Assembly (NCBI RefSeq): GCF_001884135.1
Contig: NZ_MAOC01000098.1
Location: 1 to 64,000, forward strand
Reading direction: 5' to 3'
Source: Bacillus nitratireducens
GTDB taxonomy: Bacteria; Bacillota; Bacilli; Bacillales; Bacillaceae_G
DNA length: 64,000 bases
Positions 1-8,280 of this stretch are shown piece after piece. Every line of letters starts with the position of its first letter. Within the stretch, counting starts at the first letter, position 1. Made by a program: the position numbers and the translations under genes. The notes under the pieces are model-generated. The model saw only the letters and a program-made list of their open reading frames with translations. It ran no database searches and was not told where the DNA came from.

Positions 1-2292
1 ATCTACTTTTGTAATTTCTACTGAGCCTTTGTCTAACTGCTCATTTTCTACTTTCAATGATAAAACTTTTGTCATGCCTTTTTTAATTTCAAATGATACT
101 GGCTCTGTTAGTTTTTTGTAACCTGGTAAGCTTTTCGTCTCTACTAATTTGTATTTTCCTACTGATAGATCTGAAACGTTTGCTTTTCCATCTTTATCTG
201 TTGTTACTTTTCTTACTACTTCACCTTTCTCATCTTGGACTTCAAATTCGACACCTGCTAATACTGCACCGCTTTCTTTGTCCACTTTTGTAATTTCTAC
301 ATTACCTTTGTCTACCATTGCATTTTCTACTGTTATTGGGAATATGCCGTCCCCTGCTACATTTACTTCGAACTCTTTTGCTTTTAATTGGTATCCTTCA
401 GGCGCTTTCGTTTCTTTTAAAATATATTTTCCTGGTGCTAACGGTTTAGAAATTGCCTTACCGTCTTTATCTGTAATAATATGTTCAACTACTACACCGT
501 CTTTTACTATATCAAACTCTGCATTTGCTAATGCTTTGCCACCATTTTCCGAATCAATTTTCTTTAATTCAATTTGACCCTTTTGCATGGTATTTTTAAT
601 TTCAATTGTTTTTGTTTCTCCAGCTTGAAGTGTAACCTCTACCGGACTTGTTAATTTTTGATATCCTTCAGGTGCTACTTTTTCATAAATTTTATACGTT
701 CCAGGTGTTAAAGTTTGAGGAGCTGAAAAACCTTTTTCGCCTGTTTTCAGTACTGCAACAACCTTATCTTCACTATTTCGAACTTCAAATTCGGCACCTG
801 TTAACTCTTTATTCGGATCCTCAGCATCTATTTTATGAATAGCTACTGTACCTTCTTTTGGAGGTTCCGGCGGCGTAACCGTTACTTCATTCGATGTTAA
901 TTTCTTATCATCATAATGTAACTCTGCTTTATTAGGAATCTTCTTATCTACATAAGAAGATAAGTCTGCATCAGCTTTAATTTTCGCCTTAATATTCAAG
1001 TTAATTATCTGGTCTTCATATGACTTATAGTCAAAGCTCTCACCGAACGTAAATGTTACTTTACTTGTTTGTTTATCTATCGTTAGCTTTCCTTTAGACG
1101 TAATATCTTGACCACTTTGATCAAATACTTTCGCATCTATAACGTCTAATACATCTTCTAAATCATCACTAATTACCATTGATGTATAATTAGGCGGATC
1201 TTGTGGTATATGCGTACCAACTTGATATTGAATTGTTTGATCCATTTGTGTTAACTGCTGATTCTCTACAAGCTTACCATTCTCATTAACTATATTTTTT
1301 TCAATGCTAGGTGGATTATTGTCACCTGAACCGGTTCCTCCCCCACCACTTACAAATACTTGTCCTACTTTTTCTTCAGTTTCAATATTTTTGCCTTCTA
1401 ATTTCACTGTATTTTTATGAGGCTTTGCAGCAGGATTTGTAATTTTTGTTTTATATCTTAAAATATAACCTTTTGAGCTGTCTGGAAATTCAATTGTAAA
1501 TCCAGCCTTCGTTGTATTGATTTTAATTTTAGATAAATCTGCTGGCTTAATATTTGTTGCTGCATAGCCATCTTCAAATACAGCCTCTTCTAATACTAAG
1601 CTATCTGTAATTAATTCATGCCCAGGTCCTAATGTGTCTGTTAATTTAAGATCTTGCATTTCTGTTCCAGTTGCATTTACATATACCGTCCAGTCTGCAA
1701 TTGAAGGATCTTCCTGATTATAAGAACCCCATTTCAATAGATTATCTGTATTGGGCTGTGGCTTCGGTCTCTCTGTCGTATTATTTACACTTACTTCTTT
1801 ATCTACGATTTGACCATCAACGTTAAATTCTAATGGGATTTTTTGAACACCATCATATGCTTCTAGAGCAAAATAGAATTCTACGAATAAAGAACCTTTA
1901 ATGTTATTCTTTCCTTCTACATAATCACCCATAGTACACGTCAATAGACCATTTTTCATCTCACATGTACCAACTGTTTTTCCTTCAGCATCTTTTAAAG
2001 GAAAACTCATATTCATAAGATCTTTTCGAAATTCTTTTGGCATATCAATTGTGAATTGATCTCCACTTTTTATCTGTTCTTTAGCTGACCACTTCACTTC
2101 TACTTTCATACCATCTGAAGCCTGATATGGTTCAGATATCGTGCCATCAGTACGGGAAATGCTAATATCATCCACCGGACTTTTCATCACAGCAGCTTGA
2201 ATAACTGGAGCCCACACATTCAGCACTGAAAATAATACTAGAAAAACTAATGAAACCATTGAAATGTGCCTTTTAGTACTTTTTGCTTGCAT
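1..2292 (-). CDS. Collagen adhesin-like surface protein with CnaB repeats (3' end outside window)
   Basis: Partial gene; about 764 N-terminal residues are present. It begins at ATG 2292 with a good GGAGGA ribosome site, then a basic start and hydrophobic stretch (residues about 8-33) read as a signal peptide. Residues about 35-470 look like the Ig-like ligand-binding and isopeptide-forming domains of collagen-type adhesins, including a glycine-rich GGGGTGSG linker. From about residue 482 CnaB repeats start roughly every 91 residues (KIDAED, KKIDSEN, TKVDKES, TKVD), each with the Lys and Glu context typical of isopeptide domains. The sorting signal would lie beyond base 1. It is probably exported and anchored to the wall, where it would bind host or matrix protein (family knowledge). 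Expression is likely controlled by the c-di-GMP riboswitch in its leader and by a palindromic operator in the promoter. Confidence 0.88.
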   Translation of the reverse strand, partial: MQAKSTKRHISMVSLVFLVLFSVLNVWAPVIQAAVMKSPVDDISISRTDGTISEPYQASDGMKVEVKWSAKEQIKSGDQFTIDMPKEFRKDLMNMSFPLKDAEGKTVGTCEMKNGLLTCTMGDYVEGKNNIKGSLFVEFYFALEAYDGVQKIPLEFNVDGQIVDKEVSVNNTTERPKPQPNTDNLLKWGSYNQEDPSIADWTVYVNATGTEMQDLKLTDTLGPGHELITDSLVLEEAVFEDGYAATNIKPADLSKIKINTTKAGFTIEFPDSSKGYILRYKTKITNPAAKPHKNTVKLEGKNIETEEKVGQVFVSGGGGTGSGDNNPPSIEKNIVNENGKLVENQQLTQMDQTIQYQVGTHIPQDPPNYTSMVISDDLEDVLDVIDAKVFDQSGQDITSKGKLTIDKQTSKVTFTFGESFDYKSYEDQIINLNIKAKIKADADLSSYVDKKIPNKAELHYDDKKLTSNEVTVTPPEPPKEGTVAIHKIDAEDPNKELTGAEFEVRNSEDKVVAVLKTGEKGFSAPQTLTPGTYKIYEKVAPEGYQKLTSPVEVTLQAGETKTIEIKNTMQKGQIELKKIDSENGGKALANAEFDIVKDGVVVEHIITDKDGKAISKPLAPGKYILKETKAPEGYQLKAKEFEVNVAGDGIFPITVENAMVDKGNVEITKVDKESGAVLAGVEFEVQDEKGEVVRKVTTDKDGKANVSDLSVGKYKLVETKSLPGYKKLTEPVSFEIKKGMTKVLSLKVENEQLDKGSVEITKVD

Positions 2293-2324
2293 ATTTTCCT
2301 CCTTGAATATTATATTTATATAAT

Positions 2325-2367
2325 AAAAAAGATCATCCAATTGCATCAAAAGTGCAACCAGACGATC
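2325..2367 (-). terminator. Riboswitch expression-platform terminator
   Basis: On the minus strand, 15-bp arms (bases 2353-2367 and 2331-2345, with G-T wobbles) close a 7-base loop and are followed by six T (2325-2330). It sits directly after the c-di-GMP aptamer and 30 bases before the adhesin start, so it can end transcription in the leader. The 5' arm begins inside the 3' side of the aptamer, the usual design for ligand-controlled termination. Confidence 0.85.
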
Positions 2368-2432
2368 TTAGTAACCAATATATATTACCGTAGACTCTAA
2401 GCTTTGCGGCCTATCCTTTCGAATAGTGTGCT
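2350..2432 (-). promoter_or_regulatory. Cyclic di-GMP-I (GEMM) riboswitch aptamer
   Basis: Read on the minus strand, the leader shows CACTATTCGAAAGGATAG (a hairpin with a GAAA-type loop), then CCGCAAAGC, then GGTTAC and AAGATCGTCTGG. This order matches the conserved core of the GEMM-I class that binds cyclic di-GMP. A Rho-independent terminator follows at once. I recall a published c-di-GMP riboswitch in front of a collagen adhesion gene in B. thuringiensis (Bc2 RNA), which fits this locus. Confidence 0.88.
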
Positions 2433-2484
2433 AAAAATATGTTTTATTCTTTTTTTGTTTCATTTCCCACTTGTACCAAATATT

Positions 2485-2513
2485 ACTATACCGTCTGGAC
2501 GGTTATAATTCAA
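2485..2513 (-). promoter_or_regulatory. Promoter of adhesin leader with operator palindrome
   Basis: On the minus strand -35 TTGAAT (2508-2513) and -10 TATAGT (2485-2490) are separated by exactly 17 bases. The spacer carries the perfect palindrome ACCGTCCAGACGGT (2490-2503). Transcription would start near 2478, about 45 bases before the riboswitch. The palindrome position suggests repression by a dimeric regulator; the TetR gene next door (2612-3148) is the obvious but unproven candidate. Confidence 0.65.
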
Positions 2514-2540
2514 CATCTATACAATTGTTCTATTATTCTA

Positions 2541-2592
2541 ATAAAAAAAATAATTCCCCGCCGGATTAAACAAACCAATGGGGAATTTTTTC
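2541..2592. terminator. Bidirectional terminator between TetR gene and adhesin leader
   Basis: AATTCCCC (2552-2559) pairs with GGGGAATT (2580-2587). A-runs lie on the left and a T-run on the right, so it can work on both strands. It would end the TetR transcript before the adhesin promoter. Confidence 0.65.
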
Positions 2593-2611
2593 ATTCTATA
2601 GTTTATATATT

Positions 2612-3148
2612 CTATTTATAAGAAGCATTAATAAGGGCTTGAATCACTTTTTCTCTTAATTCAGGACTTAGTCTTCCGATCCCTAAATATTCCGAATACC
2701 ATAATCCATCAGCTGCTAATCTAATAATTGTGGCACAAACAGAATCCATTTCATCATTTTCTATTTTAGTTTGCAATTGCTGAAATGCTTGTTGTAATGG
2801 CTCAAGTAATTCAGGTTTTAGCATTAATGCTGCCATCATACTACTACACAACTCTTCTGTTCTGTTCTCATTACTTAATCTTTCCTCTACAAAAGAACGA
2901 ACCCACCTTCCTTTCTTCTCTGTGTCTTCCGTTACCCTATTATGAATAGCACCATGATACTCCTCTGTCCCTTTAAGTATCATGCCTTCTATTAAAGCTT
3001 CTTTATTTGAAAAGTGATACAATAATCCCCCTTTACTTACACCTGCCTCTTTTGCTACTGCTTCTAAAGTTAACTTAGCTACTCCTTTAAATTGAACAAT
3101 TTGAGAAGCGGCGGCTAAAATTTTTTGCCGTGTTATGCTCGTGTTCAT
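2612..3148 (-). CDS. TetR/AcrR family transcriptional regulator
   Basis: 178 aa. Residues about 5-55 form a TetR helix-turn-helix with the typical EAGVSKGGLLYHFSNKEAL pattern. The rest is a variable helical ligand/dimer domain. It probably binds DNA as a dimer and is released by a small ligand (family knowledge). It lies just upstream of the adhesin transcription unit, whose promoter spacer holds a TetR-like palindrome, but the same palindrome was not found before its own start. It could instead regulate something else. Its start has AAGGA immediately upstream. Confidence 0.85.
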   Translation of the reverse strand: MNTSITRQKILAAASQIVQFKGVAKLTLEAVAKEAGVSKGGLLYHFSNKEALIEGMILKGTEEYHGAIHNRVTEDTEKKGRWVRSFVEERLSNENRTEELCSSMMAALMLKPELLEPLQQAFQQLQTKIENDEMDSVCATIIRLAADGLWYSEYLGIGRLSPELREKVIQALINASYK

Positions 3149-3566
3149 TCCTTTTTAAACCCTCATTTCTACTAATTCTATCTAAATACGTATTTTATCT
3201 TTAATATCGTTGAGTACTACTAGGTATTTTTTTATTCAATATAGGCCTCATTATTTTTGAATTGTGAGTTGCTTCTTCTATTAAAAATTTCCATATCATC
3301 CAATATGATAACATTAAATACACTACGTTGACTATACATCTATACATTTATATTAATTCCTAATATACCCATAAACATGAAATGTCATTTTAACGAGTTG
3401 ATTTCCTATCCTTTAGTTTTCTAGCATTTTTCGAAGCTGGTCTTCCTACCACCCTATCAGCGTTATTGTTTTATTTTATAAGACGGTGCCAATTCTTTAA
3501 TCACTAAATAAAAAATGTTATTACTTCTCTTTCTATAAGTAATAACATTTTCTCCCTATAAACCAC
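3149..3566. other. Gene-poor gap with one terminator
   Basis: About 420 AT-rich bases. I see the upstream region of the TetR gene, including a perfect AAATACGTATTT palindrome near 3184, and a hairpin terminator at 3511-3553. No convincing gene. Confidence 0.5.
3511..3553. terminator. Hairpin terminator after CPCC gene
   Basis: AAATGTTATTACTT (3513-3526) pairs perfectly with AAGTAATAACATTT (3537-3550) around a 10-base loop. A/T runs on both flanks allow use on either strand. It lies 14 bases past the stop of the minus-strand CPCC gene. Confidence 0.7.
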
Positions 3567-3833
3567 TTAACAAATTTGCTTCCAACTAGAATCCTTCACA
3601 TCTTCACTAGTCGGCTTTCTAACTGATCCAACACAAGATTCCTCGCAAGCACCAAATGCAATGAAATTTTTCTGTGCTTGCCTTAACGAGGGCTTATTTG
3701 CCCCGCCTTCAAAGTCATGATCATTAAACTGAACAGGATCATCTTCCCAATAACATATATTACAAATTTCATATGTACCTGGTGGTTCTTCTTCTATTGT
3801 TTTATATCCGCAGCATGGACAAGTGTATTTCAT
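3567..3833 (-). CDS. CPCC-type cysteine-rich protein
   Basis: 88 aa. The N-terminus reads YTCPCCGYKT and later CNICYWEDDPVQF, giving two Cys pairs that resemble the CPCC domain, a zinc-ribbon-like fold. A further Cys pair follows near residue 62 (GACEESC). Small proteins of this family are often found near toxin and immunity genes in Bacilli (family knowledge), but no toxin is adjacent here. It follows the 3854-4273 gene by 20 bases, so the two probably form one operon. The start is supported by GGAG upstream. Function unknown. Confidence 0.75.
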   Translation of the reverse strand: MKYTCPCCGYKTIEEEPPGTYEICNICYWEDDPVQFNDHDFEGGANKPSLRQAQKNFIAFGACEESCVGSVRKPTSEDVKDSSWKQIC

Positions 3834-3853
3834 TCTGTCACTCCATTATTAAT

Positions 3854-4273
3854 TTATTTTTTCTCCCATATATTCCGGCCCACAAAGAATGTAACAGCGC
3901 AAATCATAGTTATTACCATGAAAAAAACATTAGAATCTTCATATGTAGTTGGAATTCCTACCGTTACGAAAACAATACTAAAAGCTAAAAGTAAATATAC
4001 TAATAAAGATATGATATAGCTTAGTTTAAATCGTAAAATGATACCTCTAAACAATAGCTCACCAAGAAGACAGCCACCTAAAATGATAGGTACTCCAAAA
4101 TACAATGTAAGGACTCCCATTTGCGCAGTAGATTGAATTATCTTTCCAATTATGTTCGGCGAAGTCATCTCATCATTTTTCCCCATCCTATCATATAAAT
4201 CAAGTGCCGTTGCTGAAATAAAGAAACTTAATATAGCAAATGAATACGGTATTAAAAATTTGCTCAATCTCAT
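3854..4273 (-). CDS. Small integral membrane protein, unknown function
   Basis: 139 aa, not recognised. About four hydrophobic segments are visible (residues about 8-25, 53-75, 86-105, 112-132), and the C-terminus is basic. RBS AGTGAGGTG precedes the ATG. It is the first gene of a likely two-gene operon with the CPCC protein downstream. A membrane immunity or regulatory role is possible but there is no direct evidence. Confidence 0.6.
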   Translation of the reverse strand: MRLSKFLIPYSFAILSFFISATALDLYDRMGKNDEMTSPNIIGKIIQSTAQMGVLTLYFGVPIILGGCLLGELLFRGIILRFKLSYIISLLVYLLLAFSIVFVTVGIPTTYEDSNVFFMVITMICAVTFFVGRNIWEKK

Positions 4274-4338
4274 TCACCTCACTTTTTCCTTTACATATAT
4301 TATTCATTATTTTCTATCATTTTTACATAAAAAAATAA

Positions 4339-4362
4339 CCCTCTATGATAAAACATAGAGGG
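4339..4362 (-). terminator. Terminator downstream of DUF975 gene
   Basis: CCCTCTATG and CATAGAGGG pair perfectly around a 6-base loop. On the minus strand they are followed by TTATTTTTTTA. It probably was the original terminator of the DUF975 gene before an IS tail came to lie between them. Confidence 0.7.
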
Positions 4363-4395
4363 AAGAATTTCTATATAAAAACCTATACCTTATCC

Positions 4396-4463
4396 TGAAG
4401 TGCCCCCCGTAAACAGAACCTCTAAACTATCTGTGCCCTATATTCTTTAGGGGATAGGTGGTT
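4396..4463 (-). mobile_element. IS3-family remnant: transposase C-terminus and terminal repeat
   Basis: On the minus strand the last codons read NHLSPKEYRAQIV then stop. This is the conserved LSP-x-EYR tail of IS3-family OrfB integrases. It is followed by about 22 bases ending in CGGGGGGCACTTCA, which has the look of an IS3-type terminal inverted repeat. Everything upstream in the element is missing, and the remnant abuts the DUF975 stop codon. Confidence 0.65.
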
Positions 4464-4464
4464 A

Positions 4465-5118
4465 TTAGAAAGTAGTACCTTCTTTTTTGTAATATTCTTT
4501 TGAAACCTCTTCATAAAACGCTGCCGATGTCGAATAGAAATAAGGTACTAACCATAAGAAACCGATTCCTAAAGTAAGAATACTTAAAATGAACCAACCT
4601 AAGAAACTTAAGCATAGTAAAAAGTAATCCATTTTATGTCCATTCATCATACGACGACTTTCAGTAATCGCTTGATTTGCTGTATATTCTGGATGATCGT
4701 TCAAAATAAAATATGTCATAGAATAAGAAAATGATTTAATAATACCTGGAATAATAAGAAGTAATGTCCATAGAATCAAGTACACATTCATTAGTAAATA
4801 TGTTAAAAACGATTTCATAAACTTACTTCCATCGTTAAACCATCTAAATATATGACCAATACGAGCATTATTCCCACGAATTACATTTAAAACAAAATAA
4901 GAAGCACCTATTGTTAACGGACCGATAATAAACATTGCAATAATAGTTACTGTAAGCGACTCATTTGCTTCTTCCCAACCCCAAAACATCGAGAAAATAC
5001 CTGTGGTTAGAATTTCAACAGCTCCAATAAGGATTCCGACTAATAAGGTTGCCCCTACCGCTAATCCCCATTTTCCTTTTAATGCATCAAGTGCTTCTCT
5101 TTTTAACTGACTTATCAT
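4465..5118 (-). CDS. DUF975 family membrane protein
   Basis: 217 aa. It opens with LKREALDALKGKWGLAVG, the DUF975 signature. Some five membrane segments follow, separated by the conserved IPGIIKSFSYSMTYFIL and ESRRMMNGHK motifs. The family is common in Firmicutes and of unknown function. RBS AGGAGG lies upstream of the ATG. It appears to be monocistronic. The IS3 remnant begins within two bases of its stop, so the C-terminal residues may have been altered, although the length looks normal. Confidence 0.85.
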   Translation of the reverse strand: MISQLKREALDALKGKWGLAVGATLLVGILIGAVEILTTGIFSMFWGWEEANESLTVTIIAMFIIGPLTIGASYFVLNVIRGNNARIGHIFRWFNDGSKFMKSFLTYLLMNVYLILWTLLLIIPGIIKSFSYSMTYFILNDHPEYTANQAITESRRMMNGHKMDYFLLCLSFLGWFILSILTLGIGFLWLVPYFYSTSAAFYEEVSKEYYKKEGTTF

Positions 5119-5278
5119 ATATAGCCTCCTAATACTTTTTCTATATTAGTATACCATTTATATCAAAAATTCCATAGATTTTCCTTAAATAGAAGTATAC
5201 TACTTTTTTGATATGTATTGATATATGTGTGCTGTCGCTGTACTAATACATGGATTAAGTCACTCATTTTCCTATAAC

Positions 5279-5314
5279 AAAAAAGCCTGCCTTTCATAAT
5301 AGGCAAGCTTTTTC
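5279..5314 (-). terminator. Terminator of ydbST operon
   Basis: AAGCCTGCCT and AGGCAAGCTT form a hairpin. On the minus strand a T-run follows, directly after the 5318 stop codon. Confidence 0.75.
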
Positions 5315-5317
5315 AAG

Positions 5318-6745
5318 TTAATCCTCACTTATTCTCTTCTTATACCAATCCTGCATTCTCTCCGCATCTTCAACTCTCGTATGTTCTAATTTATAATTCG
5401 ATGATGCACTAGAAAAATTATAGGTACATAAATCCGCCCGGCGCTGGAAATATGATTGTGTTTTTTCAATTGATTGGACGTGTCTTCTTCTTACAAGTCC
5501 TGTATGTTTCCCAATACTACGATGTATGATCGTAATTTGTTCTCCGTTTACGCCGTAACCATTTGTTTTAAATGTTGCGTATCCAAGTGTAAAGATGAGG
5601 ATAGCGAGCGGTAACAACGCCCACATGATGTAATACTTTTCAAAGTATATGCTGATTCCAGTAAGCGGGATTGCTAGCATTGCGAAGAATATAAAACTAT
5701 CAATTAAGTAACGGCGCAATGCCGCTTTTGGTAATGCAATAATGTTTGTATTCAGTTCATATGGCAATTGTAAATGAGCAAGTAACTGTTGCACGCGATC
5801 TTTTCGAATAATCGGATGCAGCGTAACTTTGTCTTTCTCTTCTCCCAATCCCTTACTTTGAATGACGTCGACTTGCACAGCACAATAACCGAACATCTGA
5901 CGGAAAATACCTTCTTTTATCGTAATACCTTGAATACGGTGCAATTTTAGTACAAGTTCTTTTTTCTCAAGTAATCCTTGCGAAATGCGGACTTCATCAT
6001 TTCTTCGATTCACTGTGAAATCGCCATGTTTTAACGCATAACCGATTGTGGATATCATCCAAGAAACAACAAGTAAAATAGCTACCATGTAAATCCAGCC
6101 GTATATATCATGATCCATTACATACGACTCTACGCTATTTTTTATCCATTTCGGAATGTATTCATCTACTTGGTTATAAACGAAAAATATTAAAGAGAAT
6201 AACAATCCAAATTGACCAGATGTAATAGATGCTAATAAAATTTCTTTCAAAGTTAATTTGTACTCTGTCGCTTGCTTTTCCTCTGTCATAACTTCTTTTT
6301 CTACTACTTCTTCTGCTTTCACTTCTGGAGTTGGCTCATTTAGTAAGGAAATAAGCTCCTTCGCCTCATCTTCCGTAATACCAGCTAGGCTTACTTCTGC
6401 ATCATCGCCTCCACCAGCTGTTTCGATTTGAATTTTCTTTAAACCAAGCATTTGATATAACACGTTTGAACTTGTATTAATCGTTTGAACACGTTCTTTA
6501 TTTAAGTAGCTCTCCTTCTTCACAAAGAGCCCTTGTTTCACATGTAATACGTTATTTTCAACCCAGTATGTTGTGTAATACCATTTTTCAAACGCTGAAA
6601 AGACGGTGAGTAAACCGAATCCAGCGGGAATTAAATACCAAAATGGAAACTTTCCATTTAAACTAAACATGAAAATAAGTAGTGGTATAAAGTCTGTTAT
6701 TTTTAATTCTAATAACATCGTAATGGGATGCTGCCTCTTATACAT
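5318..6745 (-). CDS. ydbT: PH (bPH2/DUF304) domain membrane protein, YdbT-like
   Basis: 475 aa from ATG 6745 (earlier in-frame starts at 6751 and 6754 exist; SD spacing favours 6745). Several membrane segments alternate with bacterial PH domains, seen in the strands around VENNVLHVKQGLF, LHRIQGITIKEG and RRRHVQSIEK. This matches YdbT of B. subtilis, which with YdbS belongs to the cell-envelope stress (SigW) set and contributes to bacteriocin resistance (recalled). It overlaps the end of ydbS, so the two are probably translationally coupled. A terminator follows. Confidence 0.85.
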   Translation of the reverse strand: MYKRQHPITMLLELKITDFIPLLIFMFSLNGKFPFWYLIPAGFGLLTVFSAFEKWYYTTYWVENNVLHVKQGLFVKKESYLNKERVQTINTSSNVLYQMLGLKKIQIETAGGGDDAEVSLAGITEDEAKELISLLNEPTPEVKAEEVVEKEVMTEEKQATEYKLTLKEILLASITSGQFGLLFSLIFFVYNQVDEYIPKWIKNSVESYVMDHDIYGWIYMVAILLVVSWMISTIGYALKHGDFTVNRRNDEVRISQGLLEKKELVLKLHRIQGITIKEGIFRQMFGYCAVQVDVIQSKGLGEEKDKVTLHPIIRKDRVQQLLAHLQLPYELNTNIIALPKAALRRYLIDSFIFFAMLAIPLTGISIYFEKYYIMWALLPLAILIFTLGYATFKTNGYGVNGEQITIIHRSIGKHTGLVRRRHVQSIEKTQSYFQRRADLCTYNFSSASSNYKLEHTRVEDAERMQDWYKKRISED

Positions 6746-7214
6746 CCTCATCACTCACTTTCGCTAATTCTGCGATTTTCGTTTTCAACATTTCTGCTTC
6801 ATACATCGTTAAACCTGGGATGCTGTGAGAAGTTGCCGCTGTTGAAATATGTAATTCTGCTAATCCATATTTTCTCATAATTGGTCCTTGTTCAATTGTA
6901 ACGTGCTGTACACGAATCATCGGTACTAATACGCGCTTTACAACGAAAAGACCGTGCTGAATTTCAAGCTCTTCTTCATTTAATTGATAGCTATAATAAC
7001 GCTGACGTAGTTTCGGGAATAAAAAGTACGAAAATGGTGCTAGCGCAACTGTTAACCCAACCATCACATACAAAATCCACGCCCACCAATCAAACTTTAT
7101 CATGAGGAAAAGGTATACTAAGATGACGAGAATACCTATCCCTTCTTCAATTACAGCACGAACTTTCCACACCTTGACCATGTCAGGGTGAATTTCATTT
7201 TTCAATGGATCCAT
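6738..7214 (-). CDS. ydbS: PH (bPH2/DUF304) domain membrane protein, YdbS-like
   Basis: 158 aa. Two membrane segments (about 24-41 and 45-66) are followed by one bacterial PH domain containing EELEIQHGLFVVKRVLVPM and RVQHVTIEQGP. It is the partner of the overlapping downstream gene. The small size and order (ydbS then ydbT) match the B. subtilis pair. RBS GGAG lies upstream. It probably acts at the membrane in envelope defence (family knowledge). Confidence 0.85.
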   Translation of the reverse strand: MDPLKNEIHPDMVKVWKVRAVIEEGIGILVILVYLFLMIKFDWWAWILYVMVGLTVALAPFSYFLFPKLRQRYYSYQLNEEELEIQHGLFVVKRVLVPMIRVQHVTIEQGPIMRKYGLAELHISTAATSHSIPGLTMYEAEMLKTKIAELAKVSDEDV

Positions 7215-7297
7215 GTAACCACTCCAAATCTAGTAATCTAATATATGAATACTCTCAATCTATATTTTACATAACTTTACATAAAATTGAAAATTTA

Positions 7298-7492
7298 TTA
7301 TTTATCCGTTTTTGTCTCAGGAATAAAATATCCGAACCAAAGGAGCCAAACTAAACTAATTAATGCGAGCCAAACTAAACTAATTAATGCGAGCCAACCT
7401 TTATCCGCTTGGAAAGCTTCAATCATACCTGGAATTTTATAAATTCCAATTAACCCCAGAAAACCGAGCCACCAGTTTTTCTGCATTTTCAT
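7298..7492 (-). CDS. Small membrane protein with internal 24-bp tandem duplication
   Basis: 64 aa from ATG 7492, chosen because GGAGGGGG lies 8 bases upstream; a longer reading would run into the TetR gene. The sequence has two hydrophobic parts. The second contains ALISLVWL twice in succession, encoded by an exact 24-bp DNA repeat (7343-7366 and 7367-7390), so the membrane helix is longer than in a one-unit form. It lies 2 bases after the TetR gene and is probably co-transcribed and controlled by it. Function unknown. Confidence 0.7.
   Translation of the reverse strand: MKMQKNWWLGFLGLIGIYKIPGMIEAFQADKGWLALISLVWLALISLVWLLWFGYFIPETKTDK
7343..7390. repeat. Exact 24-bp tandem repeat, two copies
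   Basis: The unit GAGCCAAACTAAACTAATTA plus ATGC occurs twice back to back, followed by a partial third start (GAGCCAA). It keeps the reading frame of the small membrane gene and adds eight residues. Confidence 0.9.
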
Positions 7493-7494
7493 TT

Positions 7495-8080
7495 TTATTC
7501 CCCCTCCTTCATGACGTTTTTCACATTTCGAATCCAAATTTCTTTATACTTTAACTGGAGTCCCATTAACATGTAATTACTCATATTATCGATCACGAGC
7601 GCTAACGTATGCGCGTTTTCTTCAGTTGCATGTTGTGACACAACGTCAAGTTCCACACCTTTTTTCAATAAATCGTGGAAACCATTTAAGAAATCTTCTT
7701 GTATTTCAAATAAGCGTTTCTGATACTTTTCATTTCGCGATGCAGTTACGATGAATTCATTTATGACGCGTAGTATGCCTTCTTGTCCTTCATACTCAGA
7801 GAGCATATGTAAACCATCGGCAATTAATTTTTCTGCAAAGTTTTCTTTCGTATATTGCTCTTTATCGAAGTAACTTGCAAAATGGTACCCAGAAAAAATT
7901 TCTTCAAATAAAAAATCAACTAACGCTTCTTTAGAAGAAAAATGATAATAAATAGCCGGTTTTGAAATACCTACCTCTTTCGCAATCATAGAAAGGCTCA
8001 TCTTCTCAATACCGTGCTCTGCCATGAGTTTAAATGATGCCTCTACAATGTTTTGCGATGTTTGTAAATTCTTTGTCATA
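7495..8080 (-). CDS. TetR/AcrR family transcriptional regulator
   Basis: 194 aa from ATG 8080 (GTGAGGT just upstream; an in-frame GTG at 8091 is the alternative). The N-terminal helix-turn-helix has KEVGISKPAIYYHFSSKEAL (about residues 31-50), and the rest is a helical effector domain. A perfect operator-like palindrome lies 18-39 bases upstream, pointing to autoregulation. The small membrane gene 7298-7492 directly follows and is likely in the same unit, perhaps as its target. Confidence 0.87.
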
Positions 8081-8097
8081 CTGTACCTCACTTATTT

Positions 8098-8119
8098 TTA
8101 CTTACCGGTCGGTAAGTAA
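8098..8119. promoter_or_regulatory. TetR-type operator palindrome
   Basis: Perfect arms TTACTTACCG and CGGTAAGTAA are separated by GT. It lies just upstream of the TetR start and is a classic shape for a TetR-family dimer site, suggesting autorepression. Confidence 0.8.
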
Positions 8120-8280
8120 ATTGTAAAATAAAAAATCATCGTTTGCAAGTTTGATTCAAAACTGTATATTACTTTTTCAATCTACATTATGGATCTGGGA
8201 TCATATTCCTTAATAATGACTACAATAATCTTTAATCCAGTTAAACTACAAAAAGCACCTTTGTGAGTGCTTCTTGTAAT

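Noticed and set aside
3399-3480. Minus-strand open stretch reading NNNADRVVGRPASKNARKL
   Set aside because: Basic and gene-like but no start codon or ribosome site, only about 26 codons and bounded by stops. Too short to call a gene remnant.
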